Source: Rhodococcus qingshengii (GTDB taxonomy: Bacteria; Actinomycetota; Actinomycetes; Mycobacteriales; Mycobacteriaceae). From it: a DNA stretch of 64,000 bases. The notes under the pieces were generated by a model. It made no database searches. It had not been told where the DNA came from and saw only the letters and a program-made list of their open reading frames with translations. Position 1 is the first letter of the stretch. The number at the start of each line of letters is the position of its first letter. A program made the position numbers and the translations under genes. Of the stretch, positions 47,567 to 56,258 are shown piece by piece. Location: NCBI RefSeq assembly GCF_021025955.1, contig NZ_JAJNCL010000001.1, positions 248,001 to 312,000 on the forward strand, in the 5' to 3' direction.

Positions 47567-47933
47567 AGGTCCTCCTCGAGGTGAGCGCCGTTCGGCGGCG
47601 CCGGCCGTTTGCGATCGTGATCCTGATCACTTGACGGGCGAGATTACCTTTACTGGACGTTTGGTTCAGGCGAATCGGTCAAACGTCCAGAAAATTCACC
47701 CTTCGTCCATTTCGGGCCCTGGCCTGCGATGATGCCGCCGAATTGATTGCCGAAGCTAAGGTGCAGACGATTGAGGTGTCGTCGACCCGGACGATGGTCT
47801 AGATCGACCTGAGGTCGCCTCGTAGTTCTGAAGGTCAGGCTTTGTCGTGACGTACATCGCGCCTGCTCGGTCGAGGAGCGGACTGAGTCCATGCGTGCGC
47901 AGAAGCGCTGGCTGCGGCGATTAGACTGCACCT
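47567..47933. other. 367-bp intergenic region before guaA
   Basis: No gene seen. It has the inverted repeat at 47653-47690 and otherwise plain sequence; the promoters of the divergent Ig-repeat gene and of guaA should lie here. Confidence 0.6.
47653..47690. promoter_or_regulatory. Inverted repeat upstream of the Ig-repeat gene
   Basis: CTGGACGTTTG, 16 bases, CAAACGTCCAG: perfect 11-base arms, 87-124 bp upstream of the Ig-repeat start. Arm centres 27 bp apart, which could suit a dimeric regulator. Confidence 0.6.
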
Positions 47934-49505
47934 GTGGCAGATATCGAGCAGCAGAGACCAGTTCTTGTCGTCGACTTCGGAGCGCAGTACGCGCAGTTGA
48001 TCGCACGGCGAGTTCGCGAAGCCAAGGTCTACTCGGAGGTGATTCCGCACACCACGACCGTCGAGGAGATCGTGGCCAAGAACCCCTTGGCTGTTGTGCT
48101 CTCGGGTGGGCCCTCGAGTGTCTACGCAGACGGTGCTCCCAAGCTTGATCCCGCACTTTTTGATCACGACATCCCGGTTTTCGGAATCTGCTACGGATTC
48201 CAGGCGATGGCAGGCGCCCTCGGCGGCACCGTTGCCGAGACCGGCACCCGCGAATACGGCCGTACCGACATTGCGGTATCCGGTGGATTGCTCCACGACG
48301 GCCTTCCCGCGACGCAGCCCGTATGGATGAGCCACGGCGACGCCGTTACCGAAGCGCCTTCCGGCTTCGAGGTGACCGCGACCAGTGATGGTGCTCCCGT
48401 CGCAGCGTTCGAGGACCGCGCCCGCAAGCTCGCCGGTGTGCAGTACCACCCGGAGGTTCTGCATTCACCGCACGGTCAGCAGGTCTTGAGCCGCTTCCTG
48501 CACGAGATCGCAGGCATCCCGGCGGCGTGGACGGCATCCAACATCGCCGACGCGCTGATCGAGCAGGTTCGCGAGCAGGTCGGAGACGGACACGCCATCT
48601 GTGGTCTGTCCGGTGGCGTCGACTCCGCTGTTGCCGCCGCGCTTGTTCAGCGCGCAATCGGCGACCGGTTGACATGCGTCTTCGTCGATCACGGTTTGAT
48701 GCGCGCCGGTGAGCGCACACAGGTCGAGCAGGATTTTGTCGCGGCAACCGGCGCTCGCCTGATCACGGTGGATGCTGCCGACACCTTCATCGGTGAGCTG
48801 GCAGGCGTCACCGATCCCGAGACCAAGCGCAAGATCATCGGCCGCGAGTTCATTCGCAGCTTCGAAGGCGCAGTCAGTGATGTTCTGGGCGAGAACGCAT
48901 CTCACGGTGCGACCGTCGACTTCCTCGTCCAGGGCACCCTGTACCCGGACGTCGTGGAGTCCGGCGGCGGCACGGGAACCGCAAACATCAAGAGCCACCA
49001 CAACGTCGGCGGACTTCCGGAAGACCTGCAGTTCAAGTTGGTCGAACCGCTGCGTCTGCTGTTCAAGGACGAGGTCCGTGCAGTCGGACGCGAACTCGGC
49101 TTGCCGGAAGAGATCGTCGGGCGCCAGCCGTTCCCCGGCCCCGGGCTCGGTATCCGCATCATCGGTGAGGTCACCCGTGATCGCCTCGAGATCTTGCGTC
49201 AGGCAGATTCCATTGCGCGCGAAGAGCTTACGTCTGCAGGCCTGGACGGAACGATCTGGCAGTGCCCGGTGGTTCTCCTCGCCGACGTCCGAAGCGTGGG
49301 TGTGCAGGGCGACGGCCGTACGTACGGTCATCCGATCGTGCTGCGTCCGGTCTCCAGTGAAGACGCGATGACCGCGGACTGGACGCGTCTGCCTTACGAG
49401 ACACTCGAGCGCATCTCGACTCGAATCACCAACGAGGTTGCGGACGTTAACCGGGTAGTCCTCGACGTGACGAGCAAGCCGCCGGGAACTATCGAGTGGG
49501 AGTAA
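47934..49505 (+). CDS. guaA: GMP synthase (glutamine-hydrolysing)
   Basis: XMP to GMP. 523 residues. Class I glutaminase domain with the nucleophile Cys in GICYGFQAM and its His-Glu partners in [11 protein letters not shown] pyrophosphatase P-loop [13 protein letters not shown]-terminal dimerisation domain ending [14 protein letters not shown] at 47934. Works downstream of GuaB2, 7 kb away. Confidence 0.98.
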   Translation: MADIEQQRPVLVVDFGAQYAQLIARRVREAKVYSEVIPHTTTVEEIVAKNPLAVVLSGGPSSVYADGAPKLDPALFDHDIPVFGICYGFQAMAGALGGTVAETGTREYGRTDIAVSGGLLHDGLPATQPVWMSHGDAVTEAPSGFEVTATSDGAPVAAFEDRARKLAGVQYHPEVLHSPHGQQVLSRFLHEIAGIPAAWTASNIADALIEQVREQVGDGHAICGLSGGVDSAVAAALVQRAIGDRLTCVFVDHGLMRAGERTQVEQDFVAATGARLITVDAADTFIGELAGVTDPETKRKIIGREFIRSFEGAVSDVLGENASHGATVDFLVQGTLYPDVVESGGGTGTANIKSHHNVGGLPEDLQFKLVEPLRLLFKDEVRAVGRELGLPEEIVGRQPFPGPGLGIRIIGEVTRDRLEILRQADSIAREELTSAGLDGTIWQCPVVLLADVRSVGVQGDGRTYGHPIVLRPVSSEDAMTADWTRLPYETLERISTRITNEVADVNRVVLDVTSKPPGTIEWE

Positions 49506-49564
49506 AAACTACTGTGCGCCTTTTATTAACCCCCCGCGGTTAATAAAAGGCGCACAGTAGTTTT
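49505..49564. terminator. Terminator after guaA, 27-bp arms
   Basis: Perfect 27-base arms with a 6-base GC loop; the core TGTGCGCCTTTTATTAACC resembles the hairpin at 34231-34273. Ends in TTTT. The stop of the convergent small membrane protein falls at its right edge. Confidence 0.88.
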
Positions 49565-49796
49565 ACTTGCGGTTGCGCCGATTCGGCAGAATCACCAGCA
49601 AGAGTCCTGCCACGACGGCGGCACCGACGAACAGCCAACGGAATTGAATGTTCGCTGCCGGCGCCAGGGAGAACGGCCCGACCAACGCCCACACACTGAC
49701 CAGTAGTGCGGCCAGCCCGGCGATCAGCAGAAGTGCCGAGGGGCGCTTGGATTCTCGGGTGTCGTCCTGGTCTGTGGTCTCGTCGTAGTCGCTCAT
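49563..49796 (-). CDS. Small membrane protein, 77 residues
   Basis: A hydrophilic acidic head (SDYDETTDQDDTRESKRPS) and two helices (ALLLIAGLAALLVSVWALVG and FVGAAVVAGLLLVILP), ending NRRNRK. No family recognised. ATG at 49796 overlaps the PspC gene stop (ATGA), so it belongs to that operon. Perhaps an accessory of the LiaF-like protein. Confidence 0.8.
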   Translation of the reverse strand: MSDYDETTDQDDTRESKRPSALLLIAGLAALLVSVWALVGPFSLAPAANIQFRWLFVGAAVVAGLLLVILPNRRNRK

Positions 49797-51187
49797 GATT
49801 GCGTCACTTTCAGACTGCCGAACGTGGCTTTGGCGTTGATGGTCAGGGTGGGAGAGTCCGGTGTCACCTCGCGGCCCTGATGTACCCCGCCGTCGAGGCA
49901 ACCGGATCCGTCACCCATGACGACGGTGCAACTGTTCTTGACGTTGACGGTTGGTGGCACCATGACGGTGAACTCGCCGAACGACGCCGCGACGTCGATG
50001 GTCTTGTCCTCGGTGAACTCGACCCCGTTGAGGTCGAGAGTGAAGGTTCCGAAGGCTCCCGAGTACGACGGGTCCAACTCGGAAGCTGTTGCCGGAGTCC
50101 ATCTTTGCTCACCCGAGGCGTCGAACTCTATGGGATAGACCAACGAGGCGAGAAGTACGAAACCCACGAGTGGTCCGGTGACGACCAGCAGGCCGTACCC
50201 CTTGCGGAAAAATGCCCCGAGGATCAGGCCGAGTGCGATGACGGCGAGTCCGACGGCACCGACTCGGCCGGGAGTGAACCAGTCGTTGCCGGTTGCGGCG
50301 CCCGCTGCCCCGGCGACGGCGGCGACGATGATTGCGAGTCCGAGGACCGTCAGTGTCCAACGCGAGCGACGCTTACGTGGAGGCAACGGAAGTAGCGGTG
50401 TCGCCTTGACTGCCGGATCCGGTAGATCCCAGGCGAACGGAGCAACGCCGAGTGGATCCCAGGACGGCGGCGTGATGACGGCCTCACCGATCACCTCGGT
50501 CGGATTGGTGCTGACCGAAGCGCTCGGGTCCTTCGCGAGGTTGATCGTCGGATGACCTGCCTGAGATTGTGGTGACTGCTGCGGCTGGTCGACCGGTCGT
50601 TCCTCGGGTACGTAGCTGTCGGGGAGTTTGGTGTAGGGCGTGTACACGGGAGGCTGATTGGGCGCGAAGTATCCGGGAGTGAACGGCCCAGGCGTGAATC
50701 CGGTGCCTGGATACGCGGTACCTGCGCCGACATACGGCGACGTGTTCTGCGGCAGCGCGGGCGGGACGGGCGCTCGCTGGTAGAGCAGCCACAGGCCACC
50801 GACCATCAGGATCAGCCCGATCAGTCCGGAACCGCCCAAACCGACGCCGACGGGGCCGACAGTCGTAGCAGCGATAGCGAGGGCCACCAACAAGACGATG
50901 GTCTTGGTACTGGAATCGGAACTGTGTCCGCGGCCCATCAACGACTGCGCGGGCGACGATCCGTCACCGGCGCGGGCAAGTACCAACCAGCCGGCGAGGT
51001 AGAGGAGGATGCCAGAGCCACCGAAAATGGTGGACGCGACAAACGCCACGCGTACGAGAACGGGGTCGATGCCGTACCGGTATCCGATTCCGGCGCATAC
51101 CCCGGCCACGTGACCTTGTGCCGGCAGACGCACGGGGCGGGTCCGCCACAGATCCTGGATCTGTTCTTGGAAAGTCGGATTGTTCAT
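49793..51187 (-). CDS. PspC/LiaF-like membrane protein
   Basis: 464 residues. N-terminal PspC domain (HVAGVCAGIGYRYGIDPVLVRVAFVASTIFGGSGILLYLAGWLVL), further helices, a Pro/Tyr-rich linker (about 150-220), three more helices, then a C-terminal beta-rich domain of LiaF/DUF2154 kind (AFGTFTLDLNG, AASFGEFTVMVPPTVNV, NAKATFGSLKVTQ). LiaF-type proteins hold back a partner kinase until envelope stress; the partner kinase is divergent 140 bp away. Matches the EsrI role of C. glutamicum EsrISR by layout (from memory). Confidence 0.83.
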   Translation of the reverse strand: MNNPTFQEQIQDLWRTRPVRLPAQGHVAGVCAGIGYRYGIDPVLVRVAFVASTIFGGSGILLYLAGWLVLARAGDGSSPAQSLMGRGHSSDSSTKTIVLLVALAIAATTVGPVGVGLGGSGLIGLILMVGGLWLLYQRAPVPPALPQNTSPYVGAGTAYPGTGFTPGPFTPGYFAPNQPPVYTPYTKLPDSYVPEERPVDQPQQSPQSQAGHPTINLAKDPSASVSTNPTEVIGEAVITPPSWDPLGVAPFAWDLPDPAVKATPLLPLPPRKRRSRWTLTVLGLAIIVAAVAGAAGAATGNDWFTPGRVGAVGLAVIALGLILGAFFRKGYGLLVVTGPLVGFVLLASLVYPIEFDASGEQRWTPATASELDPSYSGAFGTFTLDLNGVEFTEDKTIDVAASFGEFTVMVPPTVNVKNSCTVVMGDGSGCLDGGVHQGREVTPDSPTLTINAKATFGSLKVTQS

Positions 51188-51221
51188 GAATCAATCCTGG
51201 CTTCCGAGGCAGCCTCCGCGC

Positions 51222-51239
51222 ATCAGGGCCAACCCTGAT
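51222..51239. promoter_or_regulatory. Operator-like inverted repeat 1 between PspC gene and kinase
   Basis: ATCAGGG, CCAA, CCCTGAT: perfect 7-base arms, 35 bp from the PspC gene start. Read on the minus strand its core TCAGGGTTGGCCCTGA nearly equals repeat 2. Confidence 0.72.
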
Positions 51240-51268
51240 CTTTGTTGTGATCGCGGGTGAGGGTGGTG

Positions 51269-51292
51269 CCCTGATTCAGGGTTGGACCCTGA
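51269..51292. promoter_or_regulatory. Operator-like inverted repeat 2 before the kinase gene
   Basis: Three linked half-sites CCCTGA, TCAGGG and CCCTGA: CCCTGA-T-TCAGGG and TCAGGG-TTGGA-CCCTGA. It lies 36-59 bp upstream of the assigned GTG start of the kinase. Same core as repeat 1. Confidence 0.7.
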
Positions 51293-51327
51293 TGTGTGTC
51301 TGCGTGGTTCGTGCCAGTATCGACTAT

Positions 51328-52704
51328 GTGCAATATCTGTCAGATCCGCCCTACGTGAGCGGTCCCGCTCCCGGGTTTGCGGGAAGCCCGCCTGTCAACG
51401 GGGTACCGGTGCATGCCGTACCCATGAAGAAGGGCGTGCCCATTCCGGGTGCCGTTCCACTGCGAAAGCTGGAGCGGCGTTCCGGCGGTCGCATCGTCGC
51501 GGGCGTTGCGGGCGGTATCGCCGATCACCTCGGTATCGATGTCCTGAAAGTGCGCGTCGCCTTCACGATTCTTGCGGCGATGGCCGGATCCGGCATCGTC
51601 ATTTACGGCGCCCTGTGGATCTTCACCTCCGCCGGCACGGACACGCAGAAGCCGTCCGCGGCCGAGCGGCAGCGGGCGTACGGCTTGATCGCACTCGGAT
51701 TGGGCGGCGCAGCCGCGTTGTCCTGGTTGTTCAGCGGCACGGCGGGTTCGGTGCTCGCGCCGTTCTTCGTCGTCGCGATCGGTGCGGCCTTGGTGTGGCG
51801 CGAGTTCGACTCCGACGGCCCCCGTACCGTCATCGGCTTGCCGCAGCGGCCTACCGTTCTCACGTGGGCGCGGGTGGTCGGGGGAGCAACCTTGATCATC
51901 TTGGGTCTTGGCGTTGTCGTCCTTGCTCAGGTCGACCTCGAAGCACTGCGCTCGTCCCTGTTGGCTGTGGTTGTGACGCTAATCGGTGTCGGTTTGTTGA
52001 CGGTGCCGCTGTGGCTGCGGATGTGGCGTGCTCTCGGCGCCGAGCGCGCGGCCCGCATTCGTAACGACGAGCGTGAAGAGATCGCATCGCATCTGCACGA
52101 CTCCGTACTTCAGACCTTGGCGCTGATTCAGAAGCAGTCCGACAACCCGCAAGAGGTGGCGCGCCTGGCCCGCGGTCAGGAACGCGAGCTGCGCAAGTGG
52201 TTGTTCAGCGGCGGCGACATCGACCACACGAGCCTGACGGAAGGCCTGAAAATCATCGCCGGTGAAGTGGAGGACCAGCACGGCGTCACGGTCCGTCCCG
52301 TCACGGTCGGCGACGTACAACTCGAGGGCGAGGGTGTTGAGAACGGCCTGCCCAAGGAGGCATTCACCGCGCTCCTCGGTGCGACGCGTGAAGCTCTCGT
52401 GAACTCGGCAAAACACTCGGGGGAGAAGGAAATCAATCTGTTCGCCGAGGTCGAGGGCGACCAGGTCAGTGTGTTCGTTCGTGATCGCGGCGTCGGATTC
52501 GACGTCAATGCTGTGCCGGAGGATCGTCAGGGGTTGGCCAAGTCGATTCGTGGTCGAATCGAGCGGCGCGGTGGCCGCGTCGTGGTTCGATCCGACATCG
52601 GAAAGGGCACCGAAATCCGCGTGCACATGCCGCTCGGTGACTCTGCTCTAAAGTGGGACCAGACTGCTGACCGTGTCGACAACCCCGAGGAACAGCCCCA
52701 GTGA
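51328..52704 (+). CDS. PspC-domain sensor histidine kinase (LiaS/EsrS-like)
   Basis: 458 residues. N-terminal PspC domain (RRSGGRIVAGVAGGIADHLGIDVLKVRVAFTILAAMAGSG) with several helices, a signalling region, HisKA_3 phospho-acceptor in ASHLHDSVLQTLALIQKQ, and an HATPase domain (REALVNSAKHSGE, RDRGVGFD, GLAKSIRGRI). NarL-type kinase without a large outer sensor; sensing probably through the PspC/LiaF partner. GTG at 51328 chosen since DYV-QYLSD onwards is the part that looks coding; the frame is open back to 51247, across the operator. The stop overlaps the regulator gene. Confidence 0.88.
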   Translation: MQYLSDPPYVSGPAPGFAGSPPVNGVPVHAVPMKKGVPIPGAVPLRKLERRSGGRIVAGVAGGIADHLGIDVLKVRVAFTILAAMAGSGIVIYGALWIFTSAGTDTQKPSAAERQRAYGLIALGLGGAAALSWLFSGTAGSVLAPFFVVAIGAALVWREFDSDGPRTVIGLPQRPTVLTWARVVGGATLIILGLGVVVLAQVDLEALRSSLLAVVVTLIGVGLLTVPLWLRMWRALGAERAARIRNDEREEIASHLHDSVLQTLALIQKQSDNPQEVARLARGQERELRKWLFSGGDIDHTSLTEGLKIIAGEVEDQHGVTVRPVTVGDVQLEGEGVENGLPKEAFTALLGATREALVNSAKHSGEKEINLFAEVEGDQVSVFVRDRGVGFDVNAVPEDRQGLAKSIRGRIERRGGRVVVRSDIGKGTEIRVHMPLGDSALKWDQTADRVDNPEEQPQ

Positions 52705-53360
52705 CTTCGCTTGCGCCGCCCCCGTACCGCGTATTTCTTGTCGACGATCATGCAGTGTTCCGCTCCGGGGTGAGGGCCGAGCTCTCGCGCGAGACGGATA
52801 TGGATGTCGTCGGTGAGGCCGGCGGCGTCGCGGAGGCAATCGCCGGTATCAACTCGACGAAGCCGCACGTCGTTCTGCTCGATGTCCACATGCCCGACGG
52901 TGGTGGAGTGGCAGTTCTGCGCGGAATCGATTCCGGCCCGGTGTGCCTGGCGCTCAGCGTTTCCGATGCCGCCGAAGACGTGATCGCGGTGATCCGCGGC
53001 GGTGCGCGCGGGTATGTGACCAAGACGATCTCGGGATCCGAACTCGCCGAGGGCGTACGGCGCGTTGCCGGTGGTGACGCAGTGTTCGGGCCGCGCCTTG
53101 CAGGTTTCGTGTTGGACTCCTTCACCGGACGCTCCAATGCACCCGAGCCACAACTCGATCCGGAACTCGACTCGCTCACTCCTCGAGAACTCGAAGTGCT
53201 CAGATTGCTGGCACGTGGATACACCTACCGTGAAATCGCCGAGGACCTGGTGATTTCCGTGAAGACCGTCGAGACTCACGCTTCGAATGTCCTGCGAAAG
53301 ACTCAGCAGTCCAATCGTAATGCGCTGACGCGTTGGGCACATCGCCGCCAGATCGACTGA
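52701..53360 (+). CDS. LuxR/NarL-type response regulator
   Basis: 219 residues. Receiver with acidic pocket VDDHAVFR and the phosphorylated Asp in VVLLDVHMPDGG; the C-terminal LuxR-type HTH (LTPRELEVLRLLARGYTYREIAEDLVISVKTVETHASNVLRKTQQ). Cognate to the kinase by a GTGA overlap. Expected to bind the two inverted repeats upstream and to control both divergent units. LiaR/EsrR-like by layout. Confidence 0.9.
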   Translation: MTSLAPPPYRVFLVDDHAVFRSGVRAELSRETDMDVVGEAGGVAEAIAGINSTKPHVVLLDVHMPDGGGVAVLRGIDSGPVCLALSVSDAAEDVIAVIRGGARGYVTKTISGSELAEGVRRVAGGDAVFGPRLAGFVLDSFTGRSNAPEPQLDPELDSLTPRELEVLRLLARGYTYREIAEDLVISVKTVETHASNVLRKTQQSNRNALTRWAHRRQID

Positions 53361-53409
53361 ATTTCCGCGCACCCTTTCGCGATTGCGTGTGAAGGCGCAC
53401 CATGGACCG

Positions 53410-54864
53410 ATGACGGAACCACTGGCGCTCGCGTCGAAGCGTGGGCGTTGGGTTGTCGCCGCTACCGTTCTCGGCTCGAGCATGGCTCTCCTCGACGGCA
53501 CCGTCGTCAACATTGCTCTGCCGCATATCGGTGAAGACTTGGGTTCCGGTGTCGCCGGACTGCAGTGGACGCTCAGCGGATACACCTTGGCGTTGGCGTC
53601 GCTGATACTCCTCGGTGGTGCCCTTGGCGATCGGTGGGGTCGGCGACGGATATTCGTGTGGGGGACGGTCTGGTTCGCGGTCGCGTCGTTGCTGTGCGGA
53701 ATTGCACCTGACATCACGTTTCTGGTGATTGCGCGGATCCTGCAGGGAGTGGGAGCGGCGCTCTTGACGCCTGGCAGCCTTGCCATCATCTCCGCATCTC
53801 TTCGCGAGGAGGACCGCGGCGCGGCCATCGGTTTGTGGTCGGGTTTGGGTGGTGTCGCCGGCGCTGTCGGTCCGCTTTTCGGTGGTTGGCTGGTGGAAGT
53901 GGCGGGATGGCGATCGGTGTTCCTGCTCAACATTCCGTTGGCAATCGTCGTGGTGTGGGCAGCGGTGCGCCACGTGCCGGAGAGCCGCGACCCGCATCCG
54001 CCCGAGCACCTGGACGTGGTCGGATCTGCCTGCGCAGTAGTCGGTCTCGGCGCGCTGACGTACGGACTGATCGAAGTCAACCCGATAGTCGGGCTGGTCG
54101 GGGTGCTCGCGCTGTGCCTGTTCGTTGTGGTGGAACGTCGATCGCCGAGTGCGTTGGTGCCACCTTCCCTGTTTCGTTCGCGGATGTTCGTCGCGGCCAA
54201 TCTGGTGACTCTCGCGGTCTATGCGGCGCTTGGCGGTGTGTTCTTCCTGCTCGTGCTGCAACTGCAATTGGTTGCCGGGTACTCGCCGGTGGCAGTCGGG
54301 GTCGCAACCGTGCCGATCACCTTGGCGCTCTTGCTGTTGTCGTCGAGAGCGGGAAGCTACGCCCAGACCCACGGACCGCGATTGCCGATGACGGTCGGGC
54401 CGGCCGTTGCCGCGGTGGGGTTGGTGCTGATGACGCGAATCGGCCCGGAAGCGTCGTACCTGACCGTCGTGTTGCCGGGAGTTCTGGTGTTCGGGCTCGG
54501 CCTTGCGGTGATGGTGGCGCCGTTGACCGCCGCGGTGCTCGGCTCGGTGCCGGTGGAGCAGTCGGGAATTGCGTCCGGTGTGAACAATGCCGTTGCCCGC
54601 ACGAGCCAACTTCTTGCCGTTGCAGCTTTGCCTGCGCTCGTGGGTATCGACGCCGAGAGCCTGGTCGATCCGACGAGTTTCTCCGACGGTTTCCGGTACG
54701 CGATGTACATCTGTGTGGCGCTGCTGTTGGTCGGTGCGGTGATCGCCGCAACGCTGATCCGCACTCCGACGGTAGAGCCTGTTGAGGAAGCGGATTCGGT
54801 TGCCTGCAAGCCGCATTGCGATCTGACGGGACCAGCAGTGCAACCGAATCCGATGAGGGACTAG
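53410..54864 (+). CDS. MFS drug transporter, DHA2 (14-helix) family
   Basis: 484 residues from ATG at 53410. Motif C-like MALLDGTVVNIALPHIG and motif A GGALGDRWGRRRIF, VIARILQGVGAALLTPGSLAI, then helices to about residue 460, as in EmrB/QacA exporters. Putative proton-driven efflux. Starts 49 bp after the response regulator and could share its transcript. Ends 4 bp inside the convergent transporter gene. Confidence 0.9.
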   Translation: MTEPLALASKRGRWVVAATVLGSSMALLDGTVVNIALPHIGEDLGSGVAGLQWTLSGYTLALASLILLGGALGDRWGRRRIFVWGTVWFAVASLLCGIAPDITFLVIARILQGVGAALLTPGSLAIISASLREEDRGAAIGLWSGLGGVAGAVGPLFGGWLVEVAGWRSVFLLNIPLAIVVVWAAVRHVPESRDPHPPEHLDVVGSACAVVGLGALTYGLIEVNPIVGLVGVLALCLFVVVERRSPSALVPPSLFRSRMFVAANLVTLAVYAALGGVFFLLVLQLQLVAGYSPVAVGVATVPITLALLLLSSRAGSYAQTHGPRLPMTVGPAVAAVGLVLMTRIGPEASYLTVVLPGVLVFGLGLAVMVAPLTAAVLGSVPVEQSGIASGVNNAVARTSQLLAVAALPALVGIDAESLVDPTSFSDGFRYAMYICVALLLVGAVIAATLIRTPTVEPVEEADSVACKPHCDLTGPAVQPNPMRD

Positions 54865-56069
54865 ACGCTGATGTCGCGATCTCGGCTGGGCACCAAGGGG
54901 ATTGCCGCGGCGGGAAACGCTGCGACTATCGCGAAGGCGAGCGGGTAGCCGACTGCGCCGATCAGCGCACCGACCACCGGGCCTACTGCTGACGCGGCGA
55001 TGAACTGCCCGGTGTTCTGTGCGCCCAACGCTTTTCCTTGCCATTTCGGCCCGGCAGCCTCGGCGACGGATGTGAACGCCAACCCGTTGTCGGCGACGCT
55101 GACGGTGGTTGCCAACAGCAGGATCAATGCCGGAACACCCCATGGCGCTGCGTCGGCTGCTGCCATTGCCAACATGACCGCAGATGCAGAAACCGCTACC
55201 AACCGCAGTGGGCCAACTCTGCTTCCGGCGCGATCACTCCAGATGCCGACAACGATGCGTCCGAGCGCACCCACGAACTGGGAGATCCCGATCAGGAGAC
55301 CCGCGGGCGCAGCGTCCCATCCTTGCTCGCTGATCAGCCAGACCAGACCGAATGTCGAAAGGGTGAACTGGGGAAATACCAGCAGTGCCGAGACGACGTG
55401 GATGCGCCAGAGGAACCAGTTCGAGCGATAGGGGTTGACCGTTTCGACTGGGATATCTGTGGGCCGCGCCGCCGGCCTCGGGGGATTGATCAATGCGACG
55501 GCACAGATCAGGGCGAGAACGCCGTTGATAGCCACCGACAGTCCGACGGCCGAACCGATCCCGACGTTTGCAGCGAGAGTCGGGATGGTCAGCGACGCAA
55601 TGGTCACGCCCAAGGGCTGGGACATCTGCCGGATACCCATGGCGAGGCCGCGCCGATCCTTGGGGAACCAGCCGACCACAACACGTCCGCTGGCAGCGTT
55701 GGTGCTCGCCGCTGCCATTCCGCCCAGCAGGAACGCGATCCCGAGGAGGGCGTAGTTGTCGGTGGTGGTTGCAGCCAGCGCAGTGATCGCCGTCAGGGCG
55801 AGCCCGATGGAGATGACCCATTTCTCGCCGAATCTGTCAGCCATCGCTCCCCACGCCACGAGCGTGAGAACCATACCGAAGGTGGGTGCAGCGGCCAGGG
55901 TTCCGGCCTGCGTCAACGAGAGACCGTGCTCGGAATGCAGCAGCGGGATGAGGAAGGCGGGGGTGCTGACGAAGACGGTGCCTGCTGCCTGGGCCGCGAC
56001 GCCGATTCCGAGCATCGTCCACGCCTTCGGGGAGACTGCCGTCTTTTTCAACCGCGACGCCTGCGTCAT
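54861..56069 (-). CDS. MFS transporter, 12-helix (oxalate/formate or CynX-like)
   Basis: 402 residues. FLIPLLHSEHGLSLTQAGTLAAAPTFGMVLTLVAWGAMADRFGEKWV is the N-half signature, NPPRPAARP the central loop, QFVGALGRIVVGIWSDRAGSRVG the second-half motif. Substrate not predictable. Single gene, convergent with the DHA2 gene. Confidence 0.86.
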   Translation of the reverse strand: MTQASRLKKTAVSPKAWTMLGIGVAAQAAGTVFVSTPAFLIPLLHSEHGLSLTQAGTLAAAPTFGMVLTLVAWGAMADRFGEKWVISIGLALTAITALAATTTDNYALLGIAFLLGGMAAASTNAASGRVVVGWFPKDRRGLAMGIRQMSQPLGVTIASLTIPTLAANVGIGSAVGLSVAINGVLALICAVALINPPRPAARPTDIPVETVNPYRSNWFLWRIHVVSALLVFPQFTLSTFGLVWLISEQGWDAAPAGLLIGISQFVGALGRIVVGIWSDRAGSRVGPLRLVAVSASAVMLAMAAADAAPWGVPALILLLATTVSVADNGLAFTSVAEAAGPKWQGKALGAQNTGQFIAASAVGPVVGALIGAVGYPLAFAIVAAFPAAAIPLVPSRDRDISV

Positions 56070-56196
56070 GGTGCCCTCCGATTTCTACGCTGTTCGACGG
56101 TGCCCAGGCTACGCGCGCAGTTTCACATGTTGAAACTAAAATCCCACTATTTGGTCGAATGTGGGCGTGCTGGGTTGCGACGTGCCCACCCCTTTT

Positions 56197-56249
56197 CGAG
56201 CGAACGGTACGACGATCGCCTTGGGTGCGCTGAAAGGTACGTTCGCTCG
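56197..56249. terminator. Hairpin after the two-component operon
   Basis: CGAGCGAACGGTAC and, 26 bases on, GTACGTTCGCTCG: 13-base complementary arms with a single bulge. It lies just beyond the histidine kinase stop (minus strand), so probably its terminator. Confidence 0.55.
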
Positions 56250-56258
56250 GGAAGGGGC

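Noticed and set aside
53200..55143. 647-codon minus-strand ORF over the response regulator and MFS gene
   Set aside because: His/Arg-rich and without motifs; complementary to two clear genes.
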